From NCBI RefSeq assembly GCF_042186555.1, contig NC_133332.1:233655015-233719014 (forward strand): 64,000 nt of DNA, given 5' to 3'. This DNA comes from Aquarana catesbeiana (taxonomy: Eukaryota > Chordata > Amphibia > Anura > Ranidae). Position numbers and translations under genes: made by a program. Shown here piece after piece: positions 10,635 to 22,447 of the stretch. The first letter of the stretch is position 1; each line of letters opens with the position of its first letter. Below the pieces are notes generated by a model, which saw nothing but the letters and a program-made list of their open reading frames with translations, did no database searches and was not told the origin of the DNA.

Positions 10635-11829
10635 CAGAACGATTTTCGTTTAATTCATACCGTTTTCTTTGGAGAAAAAATACAAAAGACTGTGCATGAT
10701 CGGAAACAAACAATATGATCTACCTACCACGTTCCTATGTCAACGAAAAATGCCTTTGTCTTACAATATTTTTTGTACAATTAGTAGCACCCTTGGGTTC
10801 GACCAGCTGTGAAGGAATCCTCGAGGAATACCGGAGGATGTCCTGTTCAATTTTCTTATAGTGTGTAGCCTACTTTACTTTTTTTGCACCTTATGCATTT
10901 TATATTTAATTTTATATACACTGAAAGCAATGCAAATGAAAACTTCCATATTTCCGCTATAAGTAGGGTTTAAAAGGTGGAGTGTGCACTAGTTTTGTTG
11001 GGTAGGATACCGAGGTGGCCCCTTTTAATGGAACTAGATATCCCTTGGCAATGATACGTTGGAATCTATGTGTGGGTGGACCAGAACAGCTTGTAGGCAG
11101 TTGTGCCCCTTTCGTTTAGCTTTCCCTTAGGGAGGAAGCCGCGAGCAGCGTGGGGACTTTACACATTTTCCTTGTGGGATGCTGGACTCTGGGACACCCC
11201 TCCTGTGAGTAACAGGTGATTTGTCTCTCCTCTCATGCCACATCTCTCTGAACTATGCTGGATTGTTTGTAACTTGACCGGAGTGCTGCTACCTCCAAGG
11301 TATGGCTAAAGTATGTAAATAGCTTTGCTTCAGATGATTCAGTACATTGTTAAAAGGCATTCCTGATGTGGACTCTTCCTTCTCCTAATCTGGAAACCAA
11401 ACTTGTGCCCAAGGGGTAGAGTGGGGTCCGTTGGTGTAAGGCCTGATGGAGGTGCGCATAGGACTGTCTACGGGTCCAGGTTAAGCCAGGAAGGGTTACC
11501 CTGAAGATATGACCATACACACTGGAGAGTAGGATAATTCTCCTGGGGTCCTGTGGCAAAAGTTAACAAAAAAATCACTACTTGTGGGTCTGGGCAGGGA
11601 AGAATGCATGTACTCTCCGCTATACAGCAGTTTCTTAAAACGGAACTCATATACCCATAGCAACTTCCAAAAAATGATGTTCTTTAGCAAGGAACATACA
11701 TTCCACATAGATAGTTATGCTACCAAAATTAGTGTGCTGTAAATTGCCTCCAGCATTGCTCCTGTTTCTTCTTGCTGGAGACTGCCATTTTGCTGAAGCC
11801 CAGAGCCCCTGAACAGCAGTATACAATAA
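10635..11829. other. Intergenic, unassigned
   Basis: The first 200 bp look like the right part of the miniature element split by the hAT insertion ('acgattttcgtt', 'catgatcgg', 'tagtgtgtag'). From 10850 to 11829 I recognise no element or gene. Confidence 0.3.
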
Positions 11830-12215
11830 AGCGGAACTAAACCCATTGATTTAATGGTTTCAAAAAAGTTACATTCCTGGAATGTTGGGATTGCTAACTT
11901 TCACATTTGCTTGTGTCCTCAACCAAACTGTCAAACCATCAAATAGCTGGTCTCATAACTGGTCAGACAGAAGCAGCTTCCTTGGCTGCAAAAGATATGA
12001 GGGTTTAATTCCACTTCAGGCTGTCAGAGGATTGGCCTCTTAGCAGTCCCTTAAAATGGAGAGAAACTGAGCATGTACAGAGCAGGGTGAAACAGTGTAT
12101 TACTGGTATTTAAACCGTATGAGCACTTATTTTTAATGTTTTACATAGCTATATCTGCAACAGGACCAGCCTGACGTGATCTAGCAGGATTTAAGTTTCT
12201 GAGTAAAGTTCCACT
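11830..12215. mobile_element. TTAA-type miniature element (AGCGGAACTAAACCC end)
   Basis: The left end AGCGGAACTAAACCC follows ATAA, and the right end ...AGTTCCACT is followed by TTAA (12216-12219), so one flank is a mutated TTAA. TTAA duplication is the mark of piggyBac-type integration. The same end recurs at 41831-42014. It is non-coding. Confidence 0.65.
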
Positions 12216-12330
12216 TTAAGCTGTTACATACTGTGAGCAGGCAGGCTTTTTATTGCAGAAGAGGCATGCAATGCAATCTGCAATAAACTACACCTACCTG
12301 CCTGCTCAAAGCAATCCCTAGGATGTAAAC

Positions 12331-12352
12331 TGAGCTGCGCATGCGCAGCTCA
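12331..12352. other. Perfect 22-bp palindrome of NRF1-site type
   Basis: TGAGCTGCGCATGCGCAG, continued by CTCA, reads the same on both strands. The centre GCGCATGCGC is a match to the NRF1 consensus. It lies in intergenic DNA with no gene near, so function is doubtful. Confidence 0.6.
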
Positions 12353-12837
12353 GCTTACAGCGGCTGGCCCAATCACTGTGTGTTCCGGAATGACTAGCTC
12401 CTGCGCAGGAGTGACATCATCCTGCACTGGCCAATGAAAATGGACAAAAACCGGCACACAGGAGAAGATGCCAGTGCTGGTGAGTGACAGTTGGAAAGGT
12501 GTGTATTGATCCCTTCAGTTCCGATTTAAATCATCAGCAAAATCATCTTACCACAGTCCCTGGCTCCATTTCTGCCCACACTGGATATATGGTTACCATT
12601 TATTATAGCATAATCATTTTCTTTAATCAGTAGTGAAACTGAAACCAATTTTGTTTCCAGTGAAGTTTATTTCTTTCACATGCTAATCTAGAAAAAAGAA
12701 CAAGATGCTTCAATGATCTTATGAGAAAAGTGAGAACCCTGCTCATAATGGCCGCAGTTGTAGACCCAAGTGCAGCGATCTCATTAACAGAGACCCAGGA
12801 GACTAAAACATCAATTTTAACATTGAATGTCTAAAGC

Positions 12838-13300
12838 AATGGTCCCCAAACTGCAGCCCTTTGCCTACCATTATCTGACCCTGGGGGCACCATTAGTCCC
12901 ACTGACAGCTGCAGTGGGGCACTATTCCTGCCACCGACACCAACAATGGGGCACTATTCCTCCCAATGACACCAACAATGTGGCACTATTCTTCCCAAAT
13001 ACACCAATGATGTGGCACTATTCTTCACAATGACAGCAACGATGAGGCGCTATTCTTCCCAATGACACCAATGGTGAGGCACTATTCCTCCAATACCAAC
13101 GACAGGTCACTATTCTCGCTCCTACTGACCAGAGGTGCTATGTATATTTTTTTTTAACTCGCAATGAGCACCAAGTCAGAGACATTGTTTACTCCCACTG
13201 ACGCTGGGGTATTTTCTACTCCCGGGAGACCACAGTCCGGGCCCCCCTAATGTCTGAAGGACAATAAACCTGCTCTTTGTTTAGAAAGTTTGGAGACCAG
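12838..13300. mobile_element. hAT-like element with internal tandem repeat
   Basis: The left end CAATGGTCCCCAAACTGC and the right end, reverse-complemented CTGGTCTCCAAACTTTC, fit the hAT CAG-GGTCCCCAAAC form. No clear 8-bp duplication remains. The interior from about 12910 to 13115 is a degenerate tandem repeat of 'cactattcctcccaatgacaccaatg' units of about 30 bp, roughly six or seven copies. Confidence 0.6.
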
Positions 13301-13680
13301 GAAAGAGACAAATAATGCTTTCTAGTACTGACTTAAAACATGACACATTCGATAAAGTACATGAGCAGAGGGTTAAGCAACAGTTCAGAGACCACGAGTC
13401 ACTATTCAAATGTGCAGACACAGCGCACACCTTGACCTACACCTTAAGCAAGTTAAAACAGAACTACAAAAGCCAACAGTTAGTCTTGGCCATTGCACAC
13501 TGGAGGCGACCTTAGCACCAGCTCCCTGTTATAAAGTCATAAATCCGAGTTCCAAGAGTTTATGATCCTACTGTGATACAGCAACACCACTAGAGCCTGT
13601 TCCCTTCATGCTGTGAACTTGCAGTTACATTACTAAAAACATTGGGTAATACATCGCTATCAGAAAAATCACACAATGGG
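13301..13680. other. Intergenic, nothing recognised
   Basis: No repeat end, exon or credible open frame was identified in this stretch. Confidence 0.3.
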
Positions 13681-13860
13681 GGTTATTTACGAAAGGCAAG
13701 TACACTTTGCACTACAAGTGCACTTGGAAGTGTAGTCGTTGTAGATCCGAGGGGGACATGCAAGGAAAATAAAAAACAGCATTTTTGCTTGCACATGATT
13801 GGATAATAAAAATGGCCGCTTACCAGATCCTTATGACCTCCTGTTAAGGAAGGTCTTCAA
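13681..13860. repeat. Partial copy of palindromic repeat (full copy at 22.4 kb)
   Basis: The segment with 'cactttgcactacaagtgc', 'acttggaagtg' and 'tgtagatc' matches the left arm of the palindrome at 22448-22688 and its first interior part ('catgcaaggaaa', 'gcttgcacatga'). The right arm is missing. Confidence 0.7.
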
Positions 13861-14279
13861 AGCTTGTGGCTATATACCCAGCCCATTAATCATCCGGGGG
13901 AATCGTGCTCTCAAGCCTCCACCACCCAGAATGAGTTTGATCATGAATAAGCCCCAAAAAGAGATAAGGCCACCATAGTGTTACATTACTAAGGATGGCC
14001 ACAGGCTCCTGAAGGCAGCTGGATGAGACCACACGCTCCAACAGTACTCAGTCACTCCCACCGCCTGGCGTTGTCACAGATATGAATGCTGCAAAAGTAG
14101 CAGGGAGATACAGTTAGGTCCATATATATTTGGACACAGGCACAATTTTCATACTTTTGGCTCTGTATGCCACCAGAATAAAATTAAAACGAAACAATCC
14201 AAAGTAATTTGAAGTGCAGCATTTTAGCTTTAATACAAGGGGTTGAACATAAATATCAAGTATCCATTTTTTTAATAAA

Positions 14280-14950
14280 CTGCAACCATTTTTATATACA
14301 GCCCCCTCAATAAACACCAATGACCCAGTGCCACTGGAAGCCATGCATGCCCATGCTATCATACTGCCTCCACCATGTTTTACAGATGATGTTGTGTGCT
14401 TTGGATCATGAGCTGTTCCAAGCCTTCTCCATACTTTTTTCTTCCCTTCATTCTAGTACAGACTGATCTTAGTTTCATCCATCCAAATAATGCTTTTCTA
14501 GAACTGGTCTGGCTTTTTTAGATGTTTTTTGGCAAAGTCTAATCTAGCTTTTCTATTCTTCAGGCTTATGAATGGTTTGCACCTTGTGGTGAACCCTCTG
14601 TATTTGCTCTCACAAAGTCTTCTCTTGATTGTAGACTTTGACAATGATACGCCCACCTCCTGGAGAATGTCCTTCACTTGTCCGGATGTTGTGAATGGGT
14701 TTTTCTTTACCATAGAGAGGATCCTGCGATCATCCACCACTGTTTTCTTCCATGGATGTCCAGGCCTTTTTATGTTGCTGAGCTCACCAGTGTGTTCTTC
14801 TTTTCTCAGAATGTACCAAACTGTTGATTTGGCCACTCCTAATGTTGCTGCTATCTCTCTGATGGATTTGTTTCCTTTTTGAAGCTTTACAATGGCCTGT
14901 TTCACTTGCATGGATAGCTCCTTTGAACGCATTATGTAGGTTCTCAGCAA
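14280..14950 (-). pseudogene. Tc1-like transposase pseudogene
   Basis: The ATG-initiated frame 14950-14498 encodes an N-terminal paired-type helix-turn-helix. MRSKELSMQVKQAIVKLQ and GNKSIREIAATLGVAKSTV form the first DNA-binding helix set, followed by a GRPR-like basic hinge (here KRPGHP), then RRILSMVKKNP and TIKRRLCESKY of the second. The frame is then lost. A short downstream piece (about 14362-14280) has AWACMASSGTGSLVFI, the catalytic-core stretch that normally reads VWGCMS-GTG. The segment that should carry the last two acidic residues of the DD34E triad is absent, so the protein cannot be active. Tc1 transposases are about 340 residues long. Confidence 0.87.
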
Positions 14951-15118
14951 AAGATTTCAAATGCAAATACCACACTTAGAATCAACTCCAGACCTTTTAC
15001 CTGCGTAATTGATGAAGAAATAACGAAGGAGTAGCCCACCCCTGGCCATGAAACAGCTTTTGATTCAAATGTCCAATTACTTTTGGTCCCTTGAAAAGGG
15101 GTGGATAACTATTCTTGA

Positions 15119-15396
15119 GGCTGCATTCACACCTGAGCATTTTCAGCTCATAAAACGCCCCAAAAAAACCTGAAAAACACCCAACAAGCAAAATCCCATT
15201 CATTTCAATGGCACCTGTTCACATATGAGTGTTTTGTCACCTGAAGCAAAACGCCTGAAAAACACCTTAAGCTCAAAAAAGAACATGAGCTTCTTTGGGG
15301 AGGATTACAGGCGTTTTTCTGCCTTTTACATTGGTGACCTGAACAAAATCGCGGCAAAAACGCGGGTCTTTGAAACGCTCAGCTGTGAATGCAGCC
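15119..15396. mobile_element. PIF/Harbinger-like miniature element nested in the Tc1 copy
   Basis: The ends GGCTGCATTCACACCTGAG and, reverse-complemented, GGCTGCATTCACAGCTGAG are inverted repeats. Flanks TGA (15116-15118) and TAA (15397-15399) are a 3-bp duplication with one change. The Tc1 sequence resumes exactly after it (AGAGCTGTAATTCCTAAACC), which proves the insertion order. The TWA duplication suggests PIF/Harbinger; no coding sequence. Confidence 0.85.
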
Positions 15397-15576
15397 TAAG
15401 AGCTGTAATTCCTAAACCCCTCCTCTGATTTGGATGTACATACCCTCAAAATTAAACATGAGAGTGTGCACTTTCAGCCCATTGCCATTATATAACTAAA
15501 GCTGGAATATGTTTTGGTAAATACTGGAAAAAACTTAAATTGTACCTGTGTTCAAATATATACGGACCTAAATGTA

Positions 15577-16457
15577 TATGTACTGCCTGCCAGCAGTGGA
15601 TGCATGGGGAATGGATAATAATAGAGATTAAGACAAGTTTTAGGGCTCTTTTACACGGGTGTTTTACTGCATTTGAAATGCATGTCAAACATATGACCTG
15701 GTTCACATTGCGCTGTGCTTCTTTGGATGCAGCATGTCCTTATGTTGTGTGTTTGAACTGCGAGCAAAGCAGGTTTATCTCTTCTTGCAAAATATCGGTA
15801 TCATAATTCAGCAAAAAGGAGTCGTTCTGAATCATATTTTCATAAACATTAAGTCAGATCATTGTTGATTTTGAATATGCATAGTATTCTAACAGTACAG
15901 TGTGAAAGGAAGGAAGGCTAAATGCTTATGTGTGTTCCTCACAGTGCGGGTTTGATTAAATCCTGTGTGTTCCTTTTTGGACACCAGCTGATGTGCCTGA
16001 ATCCCAGTTGGCACAGTCACCTGAATCTGTGCAAAATCACAAAACTTTCTGCAAAAGTCTGACTTCCTCCGGGGGGGGGGGGGGCGCGACTTCCCCCGAG
16101 GAAGTCGTGTGATCTATTGCTCAACACATTGGGCGGAGCCAGGCGACTCCACTTCCGGGACAGTATCAAAACCGGAAGTGCAGTTTGTGAGTGTTATCAC
16201 CAAAAATTCATCTTATTTCTTGATATGCTAATACATAATTATTACTTGTGACTGTATTACTATTAAATAAAGGGGCAATTTCTTTTAATAGGACATAAAT
16301 TACTGCATTGGTGGTGGCACATTTTTTTCTTTGAGTATTATATCTAGCCATTCAAGTTAGACAGGATCCCTTAAAGGGAACCTGTGCATCTAATTTTTGA
16401 GTTCAGAGAGCTGATCCTTTGGGAGGCGCACCACGTGGCACCCCAAAGAGGTGACAA
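15577..16457. other. Intergenic, unassigned, with a GC-rich hairpin
   Basis: At about 16050-16115 the sequence GACTTCCTCCGGGG, a G-run, then CCCCCGAGGAAGTC can fold back on itself. The rest shows no gene and no clear element end. Confidence 0.35.
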
Positions 16458-16939
16458 GTGCATAAGACCTATACCTCATTCAAAATACTAACCACAATGT
16501 ACAAAGCCATCCACATCATTAGCCCCAGGTACATCACCAACCTCATCTGCAGATATCGCCCAAATCGTCCTCTCCACTCCTCCCAAGACATCTTGCTCCC
16601 CTGTTACCTCCTCCCACACTCGCCTCCAGGACTTTTCCAGAACCTGCCGCATCCTCTGGAACTCCCTACCGTAGTAATGTCCTGTTAGCGCCTACTCTGT
16701 CCACCTTTAGACGATCCTTGAAAACGCATTTATTCAAGGATGCCTACCCTACCTCCATCAGATCATCCCCTGCAGCTATTACCTTTGTACTACCTCTCCC
16801 TCCCTTTAGATTGTAAGCTCCATGACCTGTTCCTTGTGTATTGAACTGTTTTTGTACTGTCCCCCTTTACATTGTAAAGCAATGTGCAAACTATTGGCGC
16901 TATATACATCCTGTATTATTATAATAATAATAATAATAA
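16458..16939 (+). mobile_element. LINE 3' end (L2/CR1-group type) with (TAA)n tail
   Basis: The frame 16458-16688 encodes KILTTMYKAIHIISPRYITN, the conserved C-terminal piece seen after the reverse transcriptase in L2/CR1-group LINEs. The 3' untranslated part has 'ttagattgtaagctcc' and 'tggcgctatatacatcctg' and ends in ATT(ATA)n at 16914-16939. It is 5'-truncated and dead. An antisense relative lies at 17728-18290. Confidence 0.75.
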
Positions 16940-17426
16940 CCACTTCAGCCCTGGAAGTATTTACCCCCTTCCTGGCCAGCCCATTTTTTGCGATACGGCG
17001 CTGCGTTGCTTTAACTAATTGCGCGGTCGTGCAACGCTGTACCCAAACAAAATTGACGTCCTTTTTTTCCCCACAAATAGAACTTTCTTTTGGTGGCATT
17101 TGATCACCTCTGTGGTTTTTATTTTTTGCGCTATAAACAAAAAAAAAGCGTCAATTTTGAAAAAAAAGCAATATTTTTTACTTTTTGCTATACTAAATAT
17201 CCCCCAAAAATATATATAAAAAGATTTCTTTCTCAGTTGAGGCTGATATGTATTCTACATATTTTTGGTTAAAAAAAAAAAAAAAAAAAAAAATCGCAAT
17301 AAGAGCATATTAATTGGTTTGCACAAAAGTTAGAGCATCTACAAAATAGGGGATAGATTTATGGCATTTTTATTATAATTTTTTTTTTTTTTTTTACTAG
17401 TAATAGCGGCGATCTGCGATTTTTAT
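16940..17426 (+). mobile_element. TTAA-family element, left part (CCACTTCAGCC end)
   Basis: It starts CCACTTCAGCCCTGGAAG right after the LINE tail and runs through 'gcggtcgtgcaacgctgtac', 'ctttcttttggtggcatttg' and 'tttttgcgctataaac'. These are the same landmarks as the element at 49188-50155 in the opposite orientation. The right half is missing, replaced by the miniature element at 17427. A poly(A) run sits at about 17271-17293. Confidence 0.75.
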
Positions 17427-17715
17427 TGAGGCTTTCGTTCACATCTCCGCGTTTCAAAACGCCGCGATTAGCAATAACGACAACTCGCAGGGTGCCCTAC
17501 GTTCCCCGTCAATTTCAATAGTACCCCAAACGCGACGCGAATTTCCCGCAATTCATCGGGTGACAATCGCGGTAAAATCATGCGAACAGAATCGCGAGAC
17601 AGGTCGTCCAAAAGAAGTACATGAGCTTCTTTTGGGCAACAGGCATCCCGCGATTCTATTTGCACGTTTTTGCCACGATTGTCGCCCCCATACGCCAAGA
17701 TGTGTACGGAGCCTA
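17427..17715. mobile_element. Miniature element with TTCACATC-type ends
   Basis: The left end GGCTTTCGTTCACATCTCCG and the right end, reverse-complemented GGCTCCGTACACATCTTGGC, form an inverted repeat. The interior is rich in 'cgcgattc' and 'tcgcggcaa'-like pieces, as in the other TAA-type elements here. The target duplication is unclear. Confidence 0.65.
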
Positions 17716-17727
17716 AGGGCTCGTTTA

Positions 17728-18290
17728 TCATTATTATACAGGAATTATATAGCGCCAACAGTTTGCGCATCAACAATATAAGGGCAGACAGTATAGTTAC
17801 AATACAATTCAATACAGGAGGAATCAGAGGGACCTGCCTGTTAGAGCATACAATCCAGAAGGGAGGGTCAAGTGATACAAACGATAACTGTGGGGGATGA
17901 GCTGACAGAGAAAATTAAAATATAGTTGTTAGGTGTGGGTAGGATAGGCTTCTCTGATGAGGAGGGTTTTCAGGGATCATCTAAAAGTGAATAGAGTAGG
18001 AGATAATCGAACAGATTGGGGTAAGGAGCTCAATATGATTGGAGAGGCTCTGGAAAAGTCCTGGAGGGAGTATCGGAGGAGGTGACGATGGGGCTAAAGA
18101 GCAGGAGGTCTTGAGAAGAATGAACAGAACGATTTGGTTGGTATTTAGAGACTAGGCTAGTGATGTAGCTGGGGGCTAAGTTGTGGATGGCTTTGTAAGT
18201 AGTTGTTAGTATTTATTATTACTTATTATTTTGAATTTAATTTGTTGGGTGAGCGGAAGCCAGTGGAGGGATGGATGCCACTTTAGACAG
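17728..18290 (-). mobile_element. LINE 3' end, antisense copy of the 16.5-kb family
   Basis: Read on the minus strand, it ends with '...ctgtctgcccttatattgtt', 'ggcgctatataattcctgta' and a (TAA)-like tail, as does the plus copy. Further in, 'acaaagccatccacaac' matches the MYKAIHI coding region of the other copy. No open frame survives. Confidence 0.65.
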
Positions 18291-18777
18291 CAAAGCACAC
18301 CTAAACAAGCCTGGTTTAGCTAGCATGTAACTGCTAGTGAGAGCAGTGTGTGTCGTCTATAAAAGCCTGGAAAGCAGAGTGTAATGACTGGAGGTGTCAG
18401 GAGCAAGTCTGTAATTTGTGTTTGATGGCAGCTTGGATGCGAACACGTGCATTTTTTTCTGGTCACTAAAAGTTTCCAGACTAGGGATCCTTTGATTCTT
18501 GTGATAACTGGCCAATGTGCTGGTCCGAGAACACATGAGAGACGGTGATACCTAGCCACATACATACCCACAGGATCCTAATCCTTGACAAGGATGCTAT
18601 CAACATAAGCCCTTGCAGTGAGAAAGGCCAGGTCAGGCAAAAATTATATTATGTCATTGGGTACCTTTCAGCTGATCTGATTGAGCAATATGGTTGGTTA
18701 AAAATACACAAATTTTAATATATGTCATATCTCAAAGTTCAAAGTAGTCAAACTGGATGACTGTTGCACTAAGTTAA
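18291..18777. other. Intergenic, nothing recognised
   Basis: No element ends, exon or coding frame was found. Confidence 0.3.
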
Positions 18778-19380
18778 AGCGGGGTTCCACCCAAATTTTG
18801 AACAATATCTGTATGTATTCTCTTCCTTGCCTAGATGCTGACATGCCGTTTAAAAAAATTTAAATCGCCGTAATTACCTTTTATTTTTCTATTCTTCTTT
18901 GCACTTCCTGGTTCTCCTCCCGTGGGAGTAGGCGTGTTTCTAGCCTCTCCCAGACACCTGGGATCTAGTCTCAGGCTTCCCAGGATGCCACTGAGCATGT
19001 GCGGGAACGATCGGGGAATGCTGAGAGCACAGCATTCACCACATCCAGGAAATAAATGCTTGTGGGCTTCAAATGCCCACAATGAAGATGGAAACCGCCT
19101 GCAGTGAATAATATAAGTTATTCTTTCCGACTAAATCTGACACAGGCGGACATATTACACACAATATGTGAGTATGTAATGCTGAGAAGAAAAGTTTGTG
19201 AATGAACTCAAAAAAAAAAAAAAAACACAGATAGATAAAGCGGGGGTCCACCTAAGTGGAATTTTTTTCTTGTACATATTGCACAGAGTGAGGAAAGGGT
19301 CAAAGGAAGGGTCAGAACTTCTGACAAAATTTTTTATGCCCAACTAAATTTTGCAATGAGGAGAGCGGGGGGGGCCGAGT
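18778..19380. repeat. TTAA-type repeat(s) with AGCGGGGTTCCACCC end
   Basis: AGCGGGGTTCCACCCAAATT follows TTAA at 18774-18777, the form of left end seen in several TTAA-flanked elements here. A second similar end, AAAGCGGGGGTCCACC, appears at about 19238. The right boundary cannot be fixed, so there may be two overlapping or nested copies. Confidence 0.5.
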
Positions 19381-19397
19381 CACAGCTCTATGTTTAA

Positions 19398-19828
19398 AGC
19401 CTCGTACACTCGATCAGATTGTTGGCCAACAAAGCGTCAGACTTTTGTCCGAAGGGCGTGTGCCAGGAACTTGTCTTGCATACAAATGGTACACAATTGT
19501 CGGCCAACAAACACGAACGTAGTGACGTACTATGTTGAATTTCAGCTCTTGAGTGCTACCCTTTGGGCACCTTCTGCTAATGTCGTGTTTGGTGAGCATT
19601 GATTCTGAGCATGCGTGTTTGTACTTTTGTGTGATGGACTTGTGTACACACGATAGGAAAATCTGACAACAGACCGTTGTCCGCCGAAAATGTACTAGCC
19701 TGCCATTGAACATTTGTTGGCCGAAAGTTGGACAATTGTCTGATGGAGCGTACTAACGGTTGGATTTTAGGCAAACAGTCTGTCATCACACAATTCCCTG
19801 CCGAAAATCTGATCGTGTATACAAGGCT
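19398..19828. mobile_element. TAA-flanked miniature element (431 bp)
   Basis: The ends AGCCTCGTACACTCGATCAG and, reverse-complemented, AGCCTTGTATACACGATCAG are inverted repeats. TAA flanks both sides (19395-19397 and 19829-19831). No coding frame. The interior repeats 'gttggccaac' and 'attgtc' motifs that are echoes of the ends. Confidence 0.85.
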
Positions 19829-19831
19829 TAA

Positions 19832-20226
19832 GGCTTCATGCACATTGGACATTAAAATAACGTTCTAAAGTCGCCAGTAGCTTTGCAGTGAGTCTTTCAA
19901 CGTTTTTTTAAAGTTTTAATAGCGTTTTTATTATTATTTTTAATGGATCAAAAACTTTAAAAAACGCTGGTGAGCCACGTTTTTGAGAGTTTATCGAAGT
20001 TTATGAGCGTTTGGCTTTTTTTGTGGTCAGAAAAACAACTCCTGAACGCGATTTTAGGGCATTCAGAAAACAGCCCTTAAATTTCACTGCTGATAAACGT
20101 CCAAAAACAACCATGTGTGCATATGGACACATAGGATAACAGAGGGGAGTTTATGGGCTGTTAAAAAAAAAAAAATGCCCAAACTCCCAAAAACAGCAGT
20201 TTATGAGCTTCAGTGTGCATGGAGCC
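19832..20226. mobile_element. Second miniature element abutting the first
   Basis: It begins GGCTTCATGCACATTGG immediately after the TAA of the previous element, and its right end, reverse-complemented, is GGCTCCATGCACACTG. The interior is full of 'aacgttt' and 'tttaaa' palindromes. The right flank reads TTA rather than TAA, so the duplication is not clean. Confidence 0.65.
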
Positions 20227-20499
20227 TTATGGACGCATAGAGTAGAGCTCAGGAGCGAGCACGCACCAGTGCCCCCATAGCAAGCGGCACTACACTGTGC
20301 TGTGCTGGCTTCTAGCAGGAGGAGGTAGTTCAGGACGCCCGGATACAGCGGGGCTGGAGGAGCTGTCACACGTCTGCAGGACACAGGATTTATCCCTGGG
20401 ATCTTACTGAAGTATTCTCTGGAACTGCCATTGGGAATTGCTGAATAGATCGCTTGGATATCTTGGTTTGGTGAATTGCTTGGAGAAGCCATCAAGGGA

Positions 20500-21180
20500 C
20501 ATCACGCCCGGTTATTTATACACGCCAATCACCCCTGTAGGGGTAAAAGGAGTTGGTGAGTGGGGTACCTTAAGGGGGAGCACAAGAGTCACCTGATCTG
20601 CTGAGCACTTGGTCACTTTGGAATTCCTGGCAATTGTTACAGCGAGAATATACATCACTGTTTTTGGGACGATTCATGTCAATACACATAACATTTTTCA
20701 ACAAACTATTAGTCATATTTTACCTATTTTTGATTATTAGCATTGTGTTTTGATAACTCAGTGCTTACATTTTTATTTATAGTTATACACACATTGCTTT
20801 TGAGGTTGTTTATATTGCTTTTTTTTTCACATATGGAATATAGTTATTTATGTTGGATATTAATTATTGATTATTTAACTAATGTGAAAGCAGAGGTTTT
20901 TCCGTTTGGGGTTTGCATTACTTTTTTTTCTCTCAAACAAAAGGTTTTATTGAAATTGAATAAGTGTATACAGTTCCAGAGCACATACAGCAATTTACAG
21001 AGGGGGTTTGCATTTCTAATTAGCTATTACATGTCACATCATATGTTGGTATATGTGATTTAAACACTTATGATTATCACCATAGGAGCACACTAGCCTC
21101 TGGGTGGTGCACCATTGTTATAACACTGAGGGATTGAGATAGCCCTCACCAGCCTAGGGTAGTGCCGTTTACCCCATTTA
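20500..21180. repeat. Interspersed repeat, second copy of the 9.7-kb family
   Basis: It shares the ordered landmarks listed for 9690-10250 ('cacccctgtaggggtaaaag', 'gttggtgagtgggg', 'cacaagagtcacctgat', 'tttttgattatta') and a similar tail ('cagcctagggtagtgcc'). Here there is no hAT end at the borders, which argues that the repeat is a separate family. No coding potential. Confidence 0.55.
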
Positions 21181-21590
21181 CTTTACCAATTGCTATTGGG
21201 GGCACTGGTCAAGGGGAAGGAGCAAGGAGCGCCGGCGAGGGACTCACGAAGAGGAGGATCCAGGCTGCTCTGTGCAAAACCACTGAACAGAGCAGGTAAG
21301 TATAACAGGTTTGTTTTTTTTTTTGTTTTTTTAAAGCCAAATCCTTAAAACCACTTTAACAAACAGTAAATAAAATTTAAAATAAGCCCTCACTGACCTC
21401 TGTACTTGAAAACGCTGTAGAGTAACTCATCCTCAAAATATGAAGCAGAAGCTCCTAAATTTTTCTTTTTACCTTTTTTTTCTGTTAACACAAAGCACCA
21501 GACCACACCAGTGTGAACAAGATCTTAAAGTTTGTTTTCTGTTTGTTAAGAACATGTATTTGGATGTTCATAGCCTGGCCGCAGATCTAC
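21181..21590. other. Intergenic, unassigned
   Basis: Contains T-rich tracts and fragments that look like TTAA-family ends ('ccactttaac' at about 21350). No clear boundary. Confidence 0.3.
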
Positions 21591-21985
21591 TTTAAAGTAT
21601 AAGTTCACTTTAAAAAAAGGCTTTTGTAGGAGCCTGGAAAGCACTGCAGCGGCAATCAGCAGATCACAGGAGCTAAGCAGGTCGCCTGCAGACTGTCTGT
21701 GTAAGCTACATCGTACGGCCAGGCAGTTTCACACAGACAGGAAGAATCAAACTACCAGAGAGCTCAACAGTGACATAGCAAAAGATGTCAGTAATTCATT
21801 GTAGTCACAGAACTCTGTAAATAAATGAGGCACGGCTTCGCGCTCATCAAAAAGTGACAGCTAGTACAGGTAACCTTTCCCCCATACTGCAGTCACAGGG
21901 AGAGAGGGGATCGGTGAGCGGCTGCAGCATTCGGGAAAACATGTTACATGTTCCACCCTAACATAACATGTTCCCAAAGGTGAAC
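21591..21985. repeat. Palindromic repeat with AAGTTCACTTT-like ends
   Basis: The left end 'taaagtataagttcacttta' and the right end 'ccaaaggtgaactcattctt' are inverted relatives. The same kind of end bounds 24640-25500 ('gaagttcactttttt' and 'aaaggtgaacttatccttta'). It is probably a non-autonomous TTAA-type element. Confidence 0.5.
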
Positions 21986-22447
21986 TCATTCTTTATGAAA
22001 AACTATGATCATTTGTACTCCAACTAAACAATATTGTTTTATTTACATTTTTGAGTACAGGGGAGTAGCAGATACAAATTTGTTATGAAAAGGAAGGCAA
22101 AAGGTAAGGGATACCAAATATTTTGTGTGTGCATGAGTTGTACCACCACAAAATAACACAAAAACATTTATTGCCTTTCAGGACTTTGCATCAATGGAAT
22201 TACTGACAACTAATCGTATGACAGCATGTGTAGAAACTCAATAAAAACATATGTTAGGCTTCCACTTGTACAGGAAAGAGCCTCCTTACAAATTGAAGGC
22301 ACAGTGGGGCAGAGGAAGGCTTCCTGCCAGCCCAACAGATGCCCACTTGATAAATATAGTAGTAATGATTTCATACCGTTCTGAAGAGGAATTTTAGCTT
22401 TTTGGATCAGCATAATGGCTCAGACACAAGGAGGAGGGGGGGGGGGG
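21986..22447. other. Intergenic, nothing recognised
   Basis: No gene, element end or tandem repeat, apart from a G-run at about 22434-22448. Confidence 0.3.

Larger units (their letters stand above)
14111..15574 (-). mobile_element. Tc1-like transposon, interrupted by a later miniature element
   Basis: The left end CAGTTAGGTCCATATATATT and the right end, reverse-complemented CATTTAGGTCCGTATATATT, lie next to TA dinucleotides (14109-14110 and 15575-15576). The transposase frame is on the minus strand. A 278-bp TAA-type miniature element (15119-15396) sits in the 5' leader. Without it the Tc1 copy is about 1.19 kb, shorter than the usual 1.5 kb or so, because part of the transposase is deleted. 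Confidence 0.9.
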
